Shown here one piece after another: positions 24,545 to 33,502 of a DNA stretch of 64,000 bases. The stretch comes from Pseudomonas sp. BCA17 (GTDB taxonomy: Bacteria; Pseudomonadota; Gammaproteobacteria; Pseudomonadales; Pseudomonadaceae), in the NCBI RefSeq assembly GCF_004519405.1, contig NZ_SGWI01000004.1, positions 1 through 64,000 on the forward strand, in the 5' to 3' direction. The notes beneath the pieces are model-generated. The model was given only the letters and a program-made list of their open reading frames with translations. It ran no database searches and was not told the origin of the DNA. Numbering within the stretch: position 1 is the stretch's first letter; the number at the start of each line of letters is the position of its first letter. A program made the position numbers and the translations under genes.

Positions 24545-25253
24545 CATCCACCCCCACGTGAATCGCATCGTGCCGCCAGAACTCCAGGTCGCAGTCGATC
24601 AACCGCTGATGCTGGTCATAGTTGACCCGGGCAATCCGCAGGCCCGGGCTGCCCACCGATACGCGCAACGCGGCGGCGGCTTCCACCGGCAACGAGGTGG
24701 GTACGATCTCGAAGCGCACGCGGCCGTAATGCAGGTCGTACTTGCGCGCGTACAGCTCGGTCATTGACTGGTTCAGGTCACACGCCAGGATCCCAGGGAA
24801 GTACTGCGGGTTCAGGTAGTGCTCCACATACAGCACCAAACGCCCATCAATGCGTCTACCCCGGCAGATCTGGATCACGCTGGACAGCGCCGGCAACTGC
24901 AACCACGCACACACGGCTGCCGAGGCCGGTTGCAAGCGGGCAGAAATCACTTCGGTGGACGCCACCCGCCCCTGGTCGCCAACCATCGCGTGAAAGTGGC
25001 TGCGCTGCATCAGGTTGTAGGCCAGCCTCGGCGGCGAGACAAACCAGCCACGGCGCTCCTCACGATAGATCTGCCCCTGGGCTTCCAGCTGTAACAAGGC
25101 TTCCCGCACGGTAATGCGGGTGGTACCAAACAACTCGCTGAGCTTGCGCTCGGCGGGCAATTTACTCGCGGGCGCCAACAAGCCATGGTCGATCTGCTCT
25201 TGCAGCGCCAGGCCGATGGATGTCACCGCCTTGATTGCCTCATCACGCATCAA
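24525..25253 (-). CDS. GntR-family regulator with UTRA domain
   Basis: A 242-residue HutC-type regulator. The winged helix is at residues 10-75 (ALQEQIDHGLLAPASKLPAERKLSELFGTTRITVREALLQLEAQG), followed by a UTRA effector domain to the end. UTRA proteins often sense phosphonates, sugars or amino-acid derivatives through a small ligand related to the pathway. It is divergent from the ABC importer cluster and two similar operator-like sites lie in the gap. It probably represses the cluster and itself until the imported compound or a product binds. It corresponds in place to PA3249 of PAO1. Confidence 0.85.
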   Translation of the reverse strand: MMRDEAIKAVTSIGLALQEQIDHGLLAPASKLPAERKLSELFGTTRITVREALLQLEAQGQIYREERRGWFVSPPRLAYNLMQRSHFHAMVGDQGRVASTEVISARLQPASAAVCAWLQLPALSSVIQICRGRRIDGRLVLYVEHYLNPQYFPGILACDLNQSMTELYARKYDLHYGRVRFEIVPTSLPVEAAAALRVSVGSPGLRIARVNYDQHQRLIDCDLEFWRHDAIHVGVDVMGSAS

Positions 25254-25264
25254 CGTTACCTATC

Positions 25265-25281
25265 TGGACTAGACCAGCACC
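25265..25281. promoter_or_regulatory. Operator-like site 1 next to the GntR gene
   Basis: TGGACTAGACCA (25265-25276) is a near-perfect palindrome (10 of 12) followed by GCACC. It lies 12 bp from the regulator start and shares CTAGACCA-x-CACC with the site at 25532. Size and symmetry suit a GntR/HutC dimer. Confidence 0.55.
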
Positions 25282-25531
25282 GTTCAGGTGCACAAACCGT
25301 GCTGTATTTGGGCTTCCACTGTTGCCTGTCAGCGTAGGCACTGCAGATGACCGGCAGATGACAGCCCGCGCCCACCCCTGGTCCATACCCTGCAATACAT
25401 CGGCCAAGTCCAAGGCCAGCGGGCACTTGAGCATGGTCTACGCTGAGTCTGAAGTGAGCGACATCCACGATGTAAAAACGACATCGACATGAAACTGTCA
25501 TCCAGTACGCCTAGATTGGCTCAGGTATTGC

Positions 25532-25548
25532 TGACCTAGACCAACACC
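25532..25548. promoter_or_regulatory. Operator-like site 2 before the ABC importer genes
   Basis: TGACCTAGACCA (25532-25543) plus ACACC matches site 1 at 10 of 12 core positions and in the CACC tail. It lies 54 bp before the binding-protein ATG, a position able to block its promoter. The remainder of the 348-bp gap (25254-25601) has no gene I can support. Confidence 0.55.
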
Positions 25549-25601
25549 ACCGCAAACGTCGATAAAAAACGCAGCGTTGAAAACGCCCAAAGGAGCTTCG
25601 G

Positions 25602-26669
25602 ATGAAACAGCTTTTCCTGGCATCACTGTTAGGCTCGACCATTGCCATGTGCACCGCCGCCATGGCAGCTGATACCGATTTGAAAACCTTGGAAGCCGCC
25701 GCGAAAGCGGAAGGCGCCGTCAACAGCGTCGGCATGCCCGATGACTGGGCCAACTGGAAAGGCACCTGGGATGACCTGGCCAAGACCTACGGCCTCAAGC
25801 ACATCGACACAGACATGAGTTCGGCCCAGGAAATCGCCAAGTTCGCCGCCGAAAAAGACAATGCCAGCGCTGATATCGGTGATGTCGGCGCCGCCTTCGG
25901 CCCGATTGCGGTGAAACAGGGTGTGACCCAACCTTACAAACCCACCACCTGGGACCAAGTCCCGGATTGGGCGAAAGACAAAGACGGCAACTGGGCACTG
26001 GCCTACACCGGTACCATCGCCTTCATCGTCAACAAGAAGCTGCTGCACGGCTCCGAAGCCCCCAAAAGCTGGGCTGACCTGAAGACCGGTAAATACAAGG
26101 TTTCCATTGGTGACGTCAGCACCGCCGCACAGGCCGCCAACGGCGTATTGGCTGCAGCCCTGGCCAACGGTGGCGACGAAAAGAACATCCAGCCTGCGCT
26201 GCTGATGTTCGCTGAGATCGCCAAGCAGGGTCGCCTGTCGCTGGCCAACCCGACCATCGCCACCATGGAAAAAGGTGAAGTGGAAGTCGGCGTGGTCTGG
26301 GACTTCAACGGCTTGAGCTACAAAGCCAAGATGGCCAACCCGGATGATTACACCGTATTGATCCCATCGGACGGCTCGGTGATTTCCGGCTACACCACCA
26401 TCATCAACAAATACGCCAAGCACCCGAACGCCGCCAAGCTGACTCGCGAATACATCTTCAGCGATGCCGGCCAGACCAACCTGGCGCGCGGCAACGCACG
26501 TCCGATCCGTGCAGAGCACCTGACCCTGCCCGCCGAGGTTCAGGCCAAGTTGCTGCCGAACGAGCAGTACAAAAAAGTCACGCCGATCAAAGACGCCGAT
26601 GCGTGGGAGAAGACTTCCAAGGCACTGCCGCAGAAGTGGCAGGAAGAAGTCATCATCAATATGCAGTAA
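25602..26669 (+). CDS. Periplasmic binding protein of an uncharacterised ABC importer
   Basis: A 355-residue exported solute-binding protein of the iron/polyamine/2-aminoethylphosphonate type (SBP_bac), with signal peptide ending AAMA-ADTDL. Domain hinge segments such as LAYTGTIAFIVNKKLL and GEVEVGVVWDFNGLSYKAK are typical. The ribosome site AAAGGAG precedes the ATG at 25602. It is the first gene of the importer cluster and is followed by a REP doublet that may stabilise its mRNA, as often seen after binding-protein genes. The ligand is unknown; the enzymes downstream suggest an organophosphorus compound. Confidence 0.83.
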   Translation: MKQLFLASLLGSTIAMCTAAMAADTDLKTLEAAAKAEGAVNSVGMPDDWANWKGTWDDLAKTYGLKHIDTDMSSAQEIAKFAAEKDNASADIGDVGAAFGPIAVKQGVTQPYKPTTWDQVPDWAKDKDGNWALAYTGTIAFIVNKKLLHGSEAPKSWADLKTGKYKVSIGDVSTAAQAANGVLAAALANGGDEKNIQPALLMFAEIAKQGRLSLANPTIATMEKGEVEVGVVWDFNGLSYKAKMANPDDYTVLIPSDGSVISGYTTIINKYAKHPNAAKLTREYIFSDAGQTNLARGNARPIRAEHLTLPAEVQAKLLPNEQYKKVTPIKDADAWEKTSKALPQKWQEEVIINMQ

Positions 26670-26727
26670 GGCTTCAGCCCACATTGGATGTCCACCGGAG
26701 ATCCAATGTGGGAGGGGCTTGCGTGGA

Positions 26728-26805
26728 AGGGGGCTGGCTCCCGATAGCGGTGTGTCATTGAACACCCACACTGGCTGATCCTCCGCTATCGGGAGCCAGC
26801 CCCCT
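26728..26805. repeat. REP doublet (REPIN-like) palindrome
   Basis: A 23-bp arm (26728-26750, core GGGGGCTGGCTCCCGATAGC) and its exact complement (26783-26805) flank 32 bp. The form and the GGGGGCT-GGCTCCC core match paired REP sequences of pseudomonads. It sits between the binding-protein gene and the rest of the cluster. Confidence 0.8.
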
Positions 26806-26866
26806 CCCGCACGTTTATCCCGTTTTACAGGCATACCCATCCAAGCCCATCGGAGCTCCAGTCCCT

Positions 26867-27673
26867 ATGAAGCACAACGTCATCCTTGTGGTGCTTGATG
26901 GCCTGAACTACGAGGTTGCCCGACATGCCATGGGGCACCTCCAGGCCTACATCGGCGCAGGACGCGCAGCGCTCTACAAACTGGAATGTGAATTACCGTC
27001 GCTCTCGCGGCCCCTGTATGAATGCATCCTCACCGGCGTACCACCGGTCGACAGCGGCGTCGTGCACAACAACGTTTCACGCCTGTCCAATCAACGCAGC
27101 ATTTTCCATTACGCCACTGACGCCGGGCTCACCACAGCGGCGGCGGCTTACCATTGGGTCAGCGAGTTGTATAACCGCACGCCCTTCGTCGCCTCCCGTG
27201 ATCGTCATACCGACGACAAGGCGCTGGCGATCCAGCACGGGCATTTCTACTGGAATGACCACTACCCCGATTCCCACCTGTTTGCCGACGCGGAAAGCCT
27301 GCGCTGCAAGCACACACCGAATTTCCTGGTGGTGCACCCGATGAACATTGATGACGCTGGCCACAAACACGGCCTCGACACCGCGCAGTACCGCAACAGC
27401 GCACGCACGGCCGACATTATCCTCGCCGATTACCTGCAAGGCTGGCTCGACGCCGGCTACCAGGTGCTGGTGACTGCCGACCACGGCATGAACAACGATC
27501 GCTCACACAACGGCCTGCTGCCGGAAGAACGGGAAGTGCCGCTGTTCGTACTGGGTTCGGCCTTCAATTTCAGCCCCACTGCGCGCCCGAGGCAAACCGA
27601 ACTGTGCGGCACCGTCTGCGAACTGCTCGGCGTGCCCCACGACAAACCTGTATGCCGGGAGCTGCTGAAGTGA
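26867..27673 (+). CDS. Cytoplasmic alkaline-phosphatase-superfamily hydrolase (phosphodiesterase/phosphonoacetate-hydrolase-like)
   Basis: A 268-residue enzyme of the nucleotide pyrophosphatase/phosphonoacetate hydrolase group. Metal ligands are Asp11 in VVLDGLN, Asp and His in NIDDAGHKHGL, Asp-His in VTADHGMN and a later His in RSHNG. The nucleophile is probably Ser47 in PSLSRP, aligning with the Thr of PSFTNP in PhnA, and TGVPPVDSGVVHN matches the following PhnA segment. There is no signal peptide, so it acts on a substrate imported by the ABC system. Stop and next start overlap (GTGA). It could hydrolyse a phosphodiester, pyrophosphate or C-P bond; sequence cannot decide. Confidence 0.75.
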   Translation: MKHNVILVVLDGLNYEVARHAMGHLQAYIGAGRAALYKLECELPSLSRPLYECILTGVPPVDSGVVHNNVSRLSNQRSIFHYATDAGLTTAAAAYHWVSELYNRTPFVASRDRHTDDKALAIQHGHFYWNDHYPDSHLFADAESLRCKHTPNFLVVHPMNIDDAGHKHGLDTAQYRNSARTADIILADYLQGWLDAGYQVLVTADHGMNNDRSHNGLLPEEREVPLFVLGSAFNFSPTARPRQTELCGTVCELLGVPHDKPVCRELLK

Positions 27674-28515
27674 ACGCCCTGACACGCGGCAAATGGCTGG
27701 CGATCCTGTGCCTGATGCCGTTTGCACTGTTCTTCATCGTGTTTGAAATCGCACCGCTGGTGTGGGTAATGATCAATAGCCTGCAGTCGGAGGAGTTCGG
27801 CTGGGGCCTGGCCAACTTCAGCAAAATCTTCAGTTCGAAGTTCTACCTGCAGGCCATCCAGTACAGCCTGGAGATCAGCTTCTACTCCAGCGTGTTCGGG
27901 ATCATCATTTCGGTGCTTGGCAGCTATTCGTTGCGCCGCGTGGACTCGCCCCTGCGCAACTTCGTGACGGCGTTCGCCAACATGACGAGCAACTTTGCCG
28001 GCGTGCCCCTGGCCTTCGCGTTCATCATCCTGCTGGGTTTCAACGGCAGCATCACGATCATGCTCAAGCAGGCCGGGATCATTCAGGACTTCAACCTGTA
28101 CTCCAAGACCGGCCTGATCATTCTCTATACCTACTTCCAGATTCCGCTGGGCGTGCTGCTGCTCTACCCGGCCTTCGATGCATTACGTGAAGACTGGCGC
28201 GAATCGGCCTCGCTGCTCGGCGCCAGCGGCTGGCAGTTCTGGCGGCACATCGGCCTGCCGGTACTCACCCCGGCGCTGCTGGGCACCTTCGTGATCCTGC
28301 TGGCCAACGCCCTCGGCGCCTATGCCACGGTGTACGCACTGACCACCGGCAACTTCAACGTGCTGCCGATTCGTATCGCAGCGATGGTTTCCGGCGACAT
28401 CTCCCTGGACCCCAACATGGCCAGCGCCCTGGCCGTGGTGCTGGTGGCGCTGATGACCGTAGTCACCGTGGTCCATCAATTGCTGCTCAAGAGGAGCTAC
28501 CATGTCTCGCGCTGA
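27670..28515 (+). CDS. ABC importer permease, subunit 1
   Basis: A 281-residue BPD_transp_1 permease with six hydrophobic spans and the EAA coupling loop DWRESASLLGASGWQFWRHIGLPVLTPALLG near residue 180. A GTG start at 27670 overlaps the hydrolase stop; the frame further upstream is the shadow of the hydrolase gene. It pairs with the next gene as a heterodimeric channel of the polyamine, iron or 2-aminoethylphosphonate importer class. Confidence 0.85.
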   Translation: MNALTRGKWLAILCLMPFALFFIVFEIAPLVWVMINSLQSEEFGWGLANFSKIFSSKFYLQAIQYSLEISFYSSVFGIIISVLGSYSLRRVDSPLRNFVTAFANMTSNFAGVPLAFAFIILLGFNGSITIMLKQAGIIQDFNLYSKTGLIILYTYFQIPLGVLLLYPAFDALREDWRESASLLGASGWQFWRHIGLPVLTPALLGTFVILLANALGAYATVYALTTGNFNVLPIRIAAMVSGDISLDPNMASALAVVLVALMTVVTVVHQLLLKRSYHVSR

Positions 28516-29302
28516 AGCCGGCCCGGCCTCTCTCTACCATCGGGTCGTGGTGTACCTGCTGTTTGCGATCCTGGTGCTGCCGCTGGTGGGCACCTTTGTC
28601 TACTCCATCGCCAGCAGTTGGTCGGCGACGATCCTGCCCGCCGGGTTTACCGTGAAATGGTATGTGCAACTGTGGAGCGACCCGCGTTTCCTGGCGGCCT
28701 TCGGCCAGTCGTTGTTGGTGTGCGTGGGCGCGCTGATCCTGTCGGTGGTGCTGATTCTACCGCTGCTGTTCGTGGTGCATTACCACTTCCCCAAGCTCGA
28801 CGCATTGATGAACATCCTGATCCTGCTGCCCTTCGCGGTGCCACCGGTGGTGTCCTCGGTGGGTTTGCTGCAACTCTACGGCTCGGGACCGATGGCGATG
28901 GTGGGCACGCCGTGGATCCTGATCGGTTGCTACTTCACCGTGGCGCTGCCTTTCATGTATCGGGCGATCACCAACAACCTGCAAGCCATCAACCTGCGTG
29001 ACCTGATGGACGCCTCCCAACTGCTCGGCGCCAGCACCTGGCAGGCGGCAATCCTGGTGGTGCTGCCGAACCTGCGCAAAGGCCTGATGGTGGCGTTGCT
29101 GCTGTCGTTCTCATTCCTGTTCGGTGAGTTCGTGTTCGCCAATATCCTGGTGGGCACCCGCTACGAGACCCTGCAGGTGTACCTGAACAACATGCGCAAC
29201 AGCAGCGGTCACTTCACCAGCGCCGTCGTCATTTCCTATTTCTTCTTTGTGCTGGTGCTGACCTGGGCCGCCAATATCTTGAACAAGGACAAAAGCCAAT
29301 GA
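28502..29302 (+). CDS. ABC importer permease, subunit 2
   Basis: A 266-residue permease with six spans and an EAA loop (DLMDASQLLGASTWQAAILVVLPNLRKGL) near residue 165. It overlaps subunit 1 by 14 bp and the ATPase gene by 4 bp. Together with subunit 1 it forms the translocation path. Subunits this close in sequence and overlapping are usual for the PotBC/PhnUV type. Confidence 0.85.
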   Translation: MSRAEAGPASLYHRVVVYLLFAILVLPLVGTFVYSIASSWSATILPAGFTVKWYVQLWSDPRFLAAFGQSLLVCVGALILSVVLILPLLFVVHYHFPKLDALMNILILLPFAVPPVVSSVGLLQLYGSGPMAMVGTPWILIGCYFTVALPFMYRAITNNLQAINLRDLMDASQLLGASTWQAAILVVLPNLRKGLMVALLLSFSFLFGEFVFANILVGTRYETLQVYLNNMRNSSGHFTSAVVISYFFFVLVLTWAANILNKDKSQ

Positions 29303-30288
29303 GCTTCGTCAGCGTCCAACATCTGCAAAAAGGCTACGCCGGCACTCCGGTGTTCAGTGACATCAACTGCGAGATCGCCAAGGGCGAGTTCGTCACCCTG
29401 CTCGGCCCGTCCGGTTGCGGCAAATCGACCTTGCTGCGCTGCATCGCCGGGCTGACCTCAGTGGACAGTGGGAAAATCCTGCTGGACGGACAGGACATCG
29501 TCCCGCTGAGCCCGCAGAAGCGAAACATCGGCATGGTGTTCCAAAGCTATGCGCTGTTTCCCAACATGACCGTGGAACAGAACGTCGCCTTCGGCCTGCG
29601 CATGCAAAAGGTCAACGCCGATGACAGCCACAAGCGTGTGCAGGAAGTGCTGCAACTGGTGGAACTCAAGGACCTCGCCAGCCGCTACCCGCACCAGATG
29701 TCCGGCGGGCAATGCCAGCGTGTGGCCCTGGCTCGCTCCCTGGTGACCCGCCCGCGCCTGTTGCTGCTGGACGAACCACTGTCGGCACTGGATGCACGGA
29801 TTCGCAAGCACCTGCGCGAGCAGATCCGTCAGATCCAGCGCGAACTGGGCCTGACCACGATCTTCGTGACCCATGACCAGGAAGAAGCACTGACCATGTC
29901 GGACCGCATCTTTCTGATGAACCAGGGCAAGATCGTGCAAAGTGGCGACGCCGAAACCCTCTACACCGCACCGGTGGACGTATTCGCCGCCGGCTTTATC
30001 GGCAACTACAACCTGCTCGACGCCGACAAGGCCAGCCAGCTGCTGCAACGCCCGATCAAAGGGCGCATCGCGATTCGCCCCGAAGCCATCGAACTGAGCC
30101 GCAGCGGCGAGCTGGACGCCATGGTGCGCAGCCACAGCCTGTTGGGCAACGTGATTCGCTATCGCATTGAAGCGCGTGGCGTGGAGCTGGTTGTGGACGT
30201 ACTCAACCGCTCGGCCGACGACCTGCACCCGGACGGGCAACGCCTGGCACTTTCCATCGACCCCAGTGCGTTGTGTGAAGTAGCCTGA
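29299..30288 (+). CDS. ABC importer ATPase (CUT1/PotA-like)
   Basis: A 329-residue ATPase: Walker A GPSGCGKST near residue 35, Q-loop near MVFQSYALFPNMT, signature MSGGQCQRVALARSL near 134, Walker B LLLLDEPLSALD near 155, switch His in VTHDQEEALTMSDR. A C-terminal TOBE-like part (GRIAIRPEAIELS onward) may regulate transport. It completes the importer with the two permeases and the binding protein; a HAD phosphatase gene follows 30 bp on, probably in the same transcript. Confidence 0.87.
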   Translation: MSFVSVQHLQKGYAGTPVFSDINCEIAKGEFVTLLGPSGCGKSTLLRCIAGLTSVDSGKILLDGQDIVPLSPQKRNIGMVFQSYALFPNMTVEQNVAFGLRMQKVNADDSHKRVQEVLQLVELKDLASRYPHQMSGGQCQRVALARSLVTRPRLLLLDEPLSALDARIRKHLREQIRQIQRELGLTTIFVTHDQEEALTMSDRIFLMNQGKIVQSGDAETLYTAPVDVFAAGFIGNYNLLDADKASQLLQRPIKGRIAIRPEAIELSRSGELDAMVRSHSLLGNVIRYRIEARGVELVVDVLNRSADDLHPDGQRLALSIDPSALCEVA

Positions 30289-30318
30289 TGCAACGATTTA
30301 CCTGAGAGAGTGTAACGG

Positions 30319-30972
30319 ATGGCATTGGTAATTTTTGATCTGGACGACACCTTGATCCACGGCGACTGCGCCACCCTATGGAGCGAACAGATGGGCCGCC
30401 TGGGCTGGGTCGACCCTGAGCCCTTCATGCGCAAGAACAACGAACTGATGGACGCCTATAGCCAGGGCAAGCTGTTGATGGAAGATTTCATGAAATTCAG
30501 CCTGGAGCCGATGATCGGCCGCACGCCGGAAGAAATCGAGCATCTGGTGGAGCCGTGGGTCGAAGACGTGATCGAACCGCTGATCTACAGCGATGCCACC
30601 AAGACCATCGCCCGCCACCGCGCGCAAGGCGACCGGATTCTGGTGATTTCGGCATCGGGCACACATCTGGTGAGGCCGATTGCGGCCCGCATCGGTATCG
30701 ATGAAGTGCTGGGGATCGATCTGGACATCAGCCATGGCGTGTACAGCGGCCAGACCGTGGGTGTGCTGACCTATCGCGAAGGCAAGATCACACGCTTGCT
30801 GGCCTGGCTGGAACAGACAGGCGAAACATTGGAGGGCGCGTACTTCTACTCGGATTCGCGCAATGATCTGCCGTTGTTGAGCAAGGTCGAGTTCCCGCAG
30901 GCGGTCAATCCCGACCCGGTGCTGCGGGCCCATGCCGAACAGGCAGGCTGGCCGATCCATCATTGGATCTGA
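30319..30972 (+). CDS. HAD-IB family phosphatase (SerB-like)
   Basis: A 217-residue HAD hydrolase with motif I DLDDTL (nucleophile Asp8, acid Asp10), motif II ISASG, motif III Lys in REGKITR and motif IV YSDSRNDLPLL. The helical cap between motifs I and II marks subclass IB, which includes phosphoserine phosphatase and phosphonate-related enzymes. As last gene of the importer cluster it may dephosphorylate the monoester released by the alkaline-phosphatase-type hydrolase. The actual substrate is unknown. Confidence 0.83.
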   Translation: MALVIFDLDDTLIHGDCATLWSEQMGRLGWVDPEPFMRKNNELMDAYSQGKLLMEDFMKFSLEPMIGRTPEEIEHLVEPWVEDVIEPLIYSDATKTIARHRAQGDRILVISASGTHLVRPIAARIGIDEVLGIDLDISHGVYSGQTVGVLTYREGKITRLLAWLEQTGETLEGAYFYSDSRNDLPLLSKVEFPQAVNPDPVLRAHAEQAGWPIHHWI

Positions 30973-31192
30973 TGGCGGGTTTTCTGGATTAAAAACCCAT
31001 CACCTGTGAGCGCATTCCAATTGGGGCCTGATTTTCATCAACCCGGGACAAACGCTCGAAAACGTCGCTATTGAGTCGTACAAATGCGAACTTGGCCTAC
31101 GTTACGGGTAGGACCGGGCCCCTATAACCACGCCACATGACCTCCAACGCCTTGCAATGCTTTCACAGTGCCTCCATAGTGAGTCCGGACTG

Positions 31193-31220
31193 AGCCCGTA
31201 GCAGTAGCGCCGGGCTTTTT
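31193..31220 (+). terminator. Probable terminator in the HAD-prc gap
   Basis: AGCCCG (31193-31198) pairs with CGGGCT (31211-31216), followed by TTTT (31217-31220). The stem is short with a 12-nt loop. It could end the importer operon or a small unannotated transcript in the 299-bp gap, in which I see no protein gene. Confidence 0.45.
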
Positions 31221-31271
31221 GCATTATGCGACCGGCCCATATGGAACCGGCGACTTCAAAGACGGCCTAAT

Positions 31272-33386
31272 ATGCGTTATCAATTGCCCCCGCGTCGAAT
31301 CAGCATGAAGCATTTGTTCCCCAGCACCGCCCTCGCTTTTTTCATTGGTCTCGGCTTCGCGTCGATGTCGACCAATACGTTCGCAGCCAACAGCTGGGAC
31401 AATCTTCAGCCTGATCGCGATGAGGTGATTGCCAGCCTTAACGTCGTCGAGTTGCTCAAGCGCCATCACTACAGCAAGCCGCCGTTGGATGACGCTCGCT
31501 CGGTGATCATCTACGACAGCTACCTCAAGCTGCTGGATCCATCGCGCAGCTACTTCCTGGCCAGCGATATCGCTGAGTTCGACAAGTGGAAGACGCAGTT
31601 CGACGACTTCCTCAAGAGCGGCGACCTGCAGCCCGGCTTTACCATCTACAAGCGTTACCTGGACCGCGTCAAAGCGCGTCTGGACTTCGCCTTGTCAGAG
31701 CTGAACAAAGGCATCGACAAGCTCGACTTCACCCAGAAGGAAACCCTTCTGGTGGACCGCAAGGACGCGCCTTGGCTGACCAGCACCGCCGCTCTCGACG
31801 ACCTGTGGCGCAAACGCGTCAAGGATGAAGTGCTGCGCTTGAAGATCGCCGGGAAAGATCCAAAGGCCATCCAAGAGCTGTTGACCAAGCGCTACAAGAA
31901 TCAGCTGGCACGTCTGGATCAGACCCGTGCCGAAGATATCTTCCAGGCCTATATCAATACCTTTGCGATGTCCTACGACCCGCACACCAATTATCTGTCG
32001 CCGGATAACGCAGAAAACTTTGATATCAACATGAGTCTGTCGCTGGAAGGCATCGGTGCCGTCCTGCAAAGCGACAATGACCAGGTCAAGATCGTGCGTC
32101 TGGTGCCGGCAGGCCCGGCGGACAAGACCAAGCAGGTCGCTCCGGCCGACAAGATCATCGGCGTGGCCCAGGCCGACAAGGAGATGGTCGACGTGGTCGG
32201 CTGGCGCCTGGACGAAGTGGTGAAACTGATCCGTGGGCCGAAAGGCAGCGTGGTGCGCCTGGAAGTAATTCCGCACACCAATGCACCGAACGATCAGACC
32301 AGCAAGATTGTGTCGATCACCCGTGAAGCGGTGAAGCTCGAAGACCAGGCCGTACAGAAGAAAATCCTCAAGCTCAAGCAGGATGGCAAGGATTACAAGC
32401 TGGGTGTGATTGAAATCCCGGCCTTCTACCTGGACTTCAAAGCTTTTCGAGCTGGCGATCCGGACTACAAGAGCACCACCCGCGACGTTAAGAAAATCCT
32501 GACGGAACTGCAGAAAGATAAAGTCGACGGCGTGGTCATCGACCTGCGCAACAACGGCGGCGGTTCTCTGCAGGAAGCGACCGAGCTGACCAGCCTGTTC
32601 ATCGACAAAGGCCCGACCGTGTTGGTACGCAACGCCGATGGCCGTGTCGACGTACTGGAAGACGAGAACCCGGGTGCCTTCTACAAAGGACCGATGGCGT
32701 TGTTGGTCAACCGTCTTTCGGCGTCGGCTTCGGAGATTTTCGCCGGCGCCATGCAGGACTACCACCGCGCGATGATCATTGGCGGCCAGACCTTCGGTAA
32801 AGGCACCGTGCAGACTATCCAGCCGCTGAACCATGGCGAGCTCAAGCTGACGCTGGCCAAGTTCTACCGTGTTTCCGGGCAAAGCACCCAGCATCAGGGC
32901 GTGCTGCCGGATATCGATTTCCCGTCGATTATCGACACCAAGGAAATCGGCGAGAGCGCCCTGCCCGAAGCCATGCCGTGGGACACCATCCGCCCTGCCA
33001 TCAAGCCGGCGTCGGACCCGTTCAAACCGTACCTGGCGCAGTTGAAGGCTGACCATGATGCTCGTTCCGCCAAGGATGCCGAGTTCGTGTTCATTCGCGA
33101 CAAGCTGGCTCTGGCCAAGAAGCTGATGGAAGAAAAAACCGTCAGCCTCAACGAAGCGGATCGTCGTGCGCAGCACACCGACATCGAGAATCAGCAACTT
33201 GCACTGGAAAACGCCCGCCGCAAGGCCAAAGGCGAAGACCCGCTCAAGGAACTGAAGAAAGAAGATGAAGATGCACTGCCGGCCGAAGCGGAAAAAACCA
33301 AACCGGAAGACGATGCTTATCTGGCCGAAACCGGCAGGATCCTGCTGGATTACCTCAAGCTCAGCAAGCAGGTAGCCAAGCAGTAA
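31272..33386 (+). CDS. prc: Periplasmic tail-specific protease Prc (AlgO)
   Basis: A 704-residue carboxy-terminal processing protease exported to the periplasm. The signal peptide (KHLFPSTALAFFIGLGFASM) fits either start, ATG 31272 or ATG 31305. An N-terminal helical domain, a PDZ domain at about 240-335 and an S41 protease domain follow. The Ser-Lys dyad is Ser485 in RLSASASEIF and Lys510 in FGKGTVQ, spaced as in E. coli Tsp, and the C-terminal region is helical and charged (KGEDPLKELKKEDEDALP). It degrades periplasmic proteins with apolar tails; in P. aeruginosa it cleaves truncated MucA and so frees AlgT for alginate synthesis. A strong terminator follows. Confidence 0.93.
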   Translation: MRYQLPPRRISMKHLFPSTALAFFIGLGFASMSTNTFAANSWDNLQPDRDEVIASLNVVELLKRHHYSKPPLDDARSVIIYDSYLKLLDPSRSYFLASDIAEFDKWKTQFDDFLKSGDLQPGFTIYKRYLDRVKARLDFALSELNKGIDKLDFTQKETLLVDRKDAPWLTSTAALDDLWRKRVKDEVLRLKIAGKDPKAIQELLTKRYKNQLARLDQTRAEDIFQAYINTFAMSYDPHTNYLSPDNAENFDINMSLSLEGIGAVLQSDNDQVKIVRLVPAGPADKTKQVAPADKIIGVAQADKEMVDVVGWRLDEVVKLIRGPKGSVVRLEVIPHTNAPNDQTSKIVSITREAVKLEDQAVQKKILKLKQDGKDYKLGVIEIPAFYLDFKAFRAGDPDYKSTTRDVKKILTELQKDKVDGVVIDLRNNGGGSLQEATELTSLFIDKGPTVLVRNADGRVDVLEDENPGAFYKGPMALLVNRLSASASEIFAGAMQDYHRAMIIGGQTFGKGTVQTIQPLNHGELKLTLAKFYRVSGQSTQHQGVLPDIDFPSIIDTKEIGESALPEAMPWDTIRPAIKPASDPFKPYLAQLKADHDARSAKDAEFVFIRDKLALAKKLMEEKTVSLNEADRRAQHTDIENQQLALENARRKAKGEDPLKELKKEDEDALPAEAEKTKPEDDAYLAETGRILLDYLKLSKQVAKQ

Positions 33387-33455
33387 ATGATAGCGATTTA
33401 ATATGATCACTCCCTAGAGTGTCATCATATAGACATCATTCTGTCGTGAAATAAA

Positions 33456-33488
33456 GGACCGCAGGCTCAGCCTGCGGTCCTTTTTTTT
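33456..33488 (+). terminator. Strong intrinsic terminator after prc
   Basis: GGACCGCAGGC (33456-33466), loop TCA, complement to 33480, then eight T. An 11-bp GC-rich stem with U-tract is a textbook intrinsic terminator, 70 bp after the prc stop and 15 bp before the EAL/GGDEF gene. Confidence 0.92.
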
Positions 33489-33502
33489 CGATCGAGATCG
33501 CC

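Noticed and set aside
25629..26840. 403-codon open frame on the minus strand
   Set aside because: It is antisense to the importer binding-protein gene, which has a signal peptide and ribosome site.
31695..33410. 571-codon open frame on the minus strand
   Set aside because: It is antisense to prc, a clear conserved protease gene, and has no recognisable family. Long shadow frames are common in GC-rich genes.
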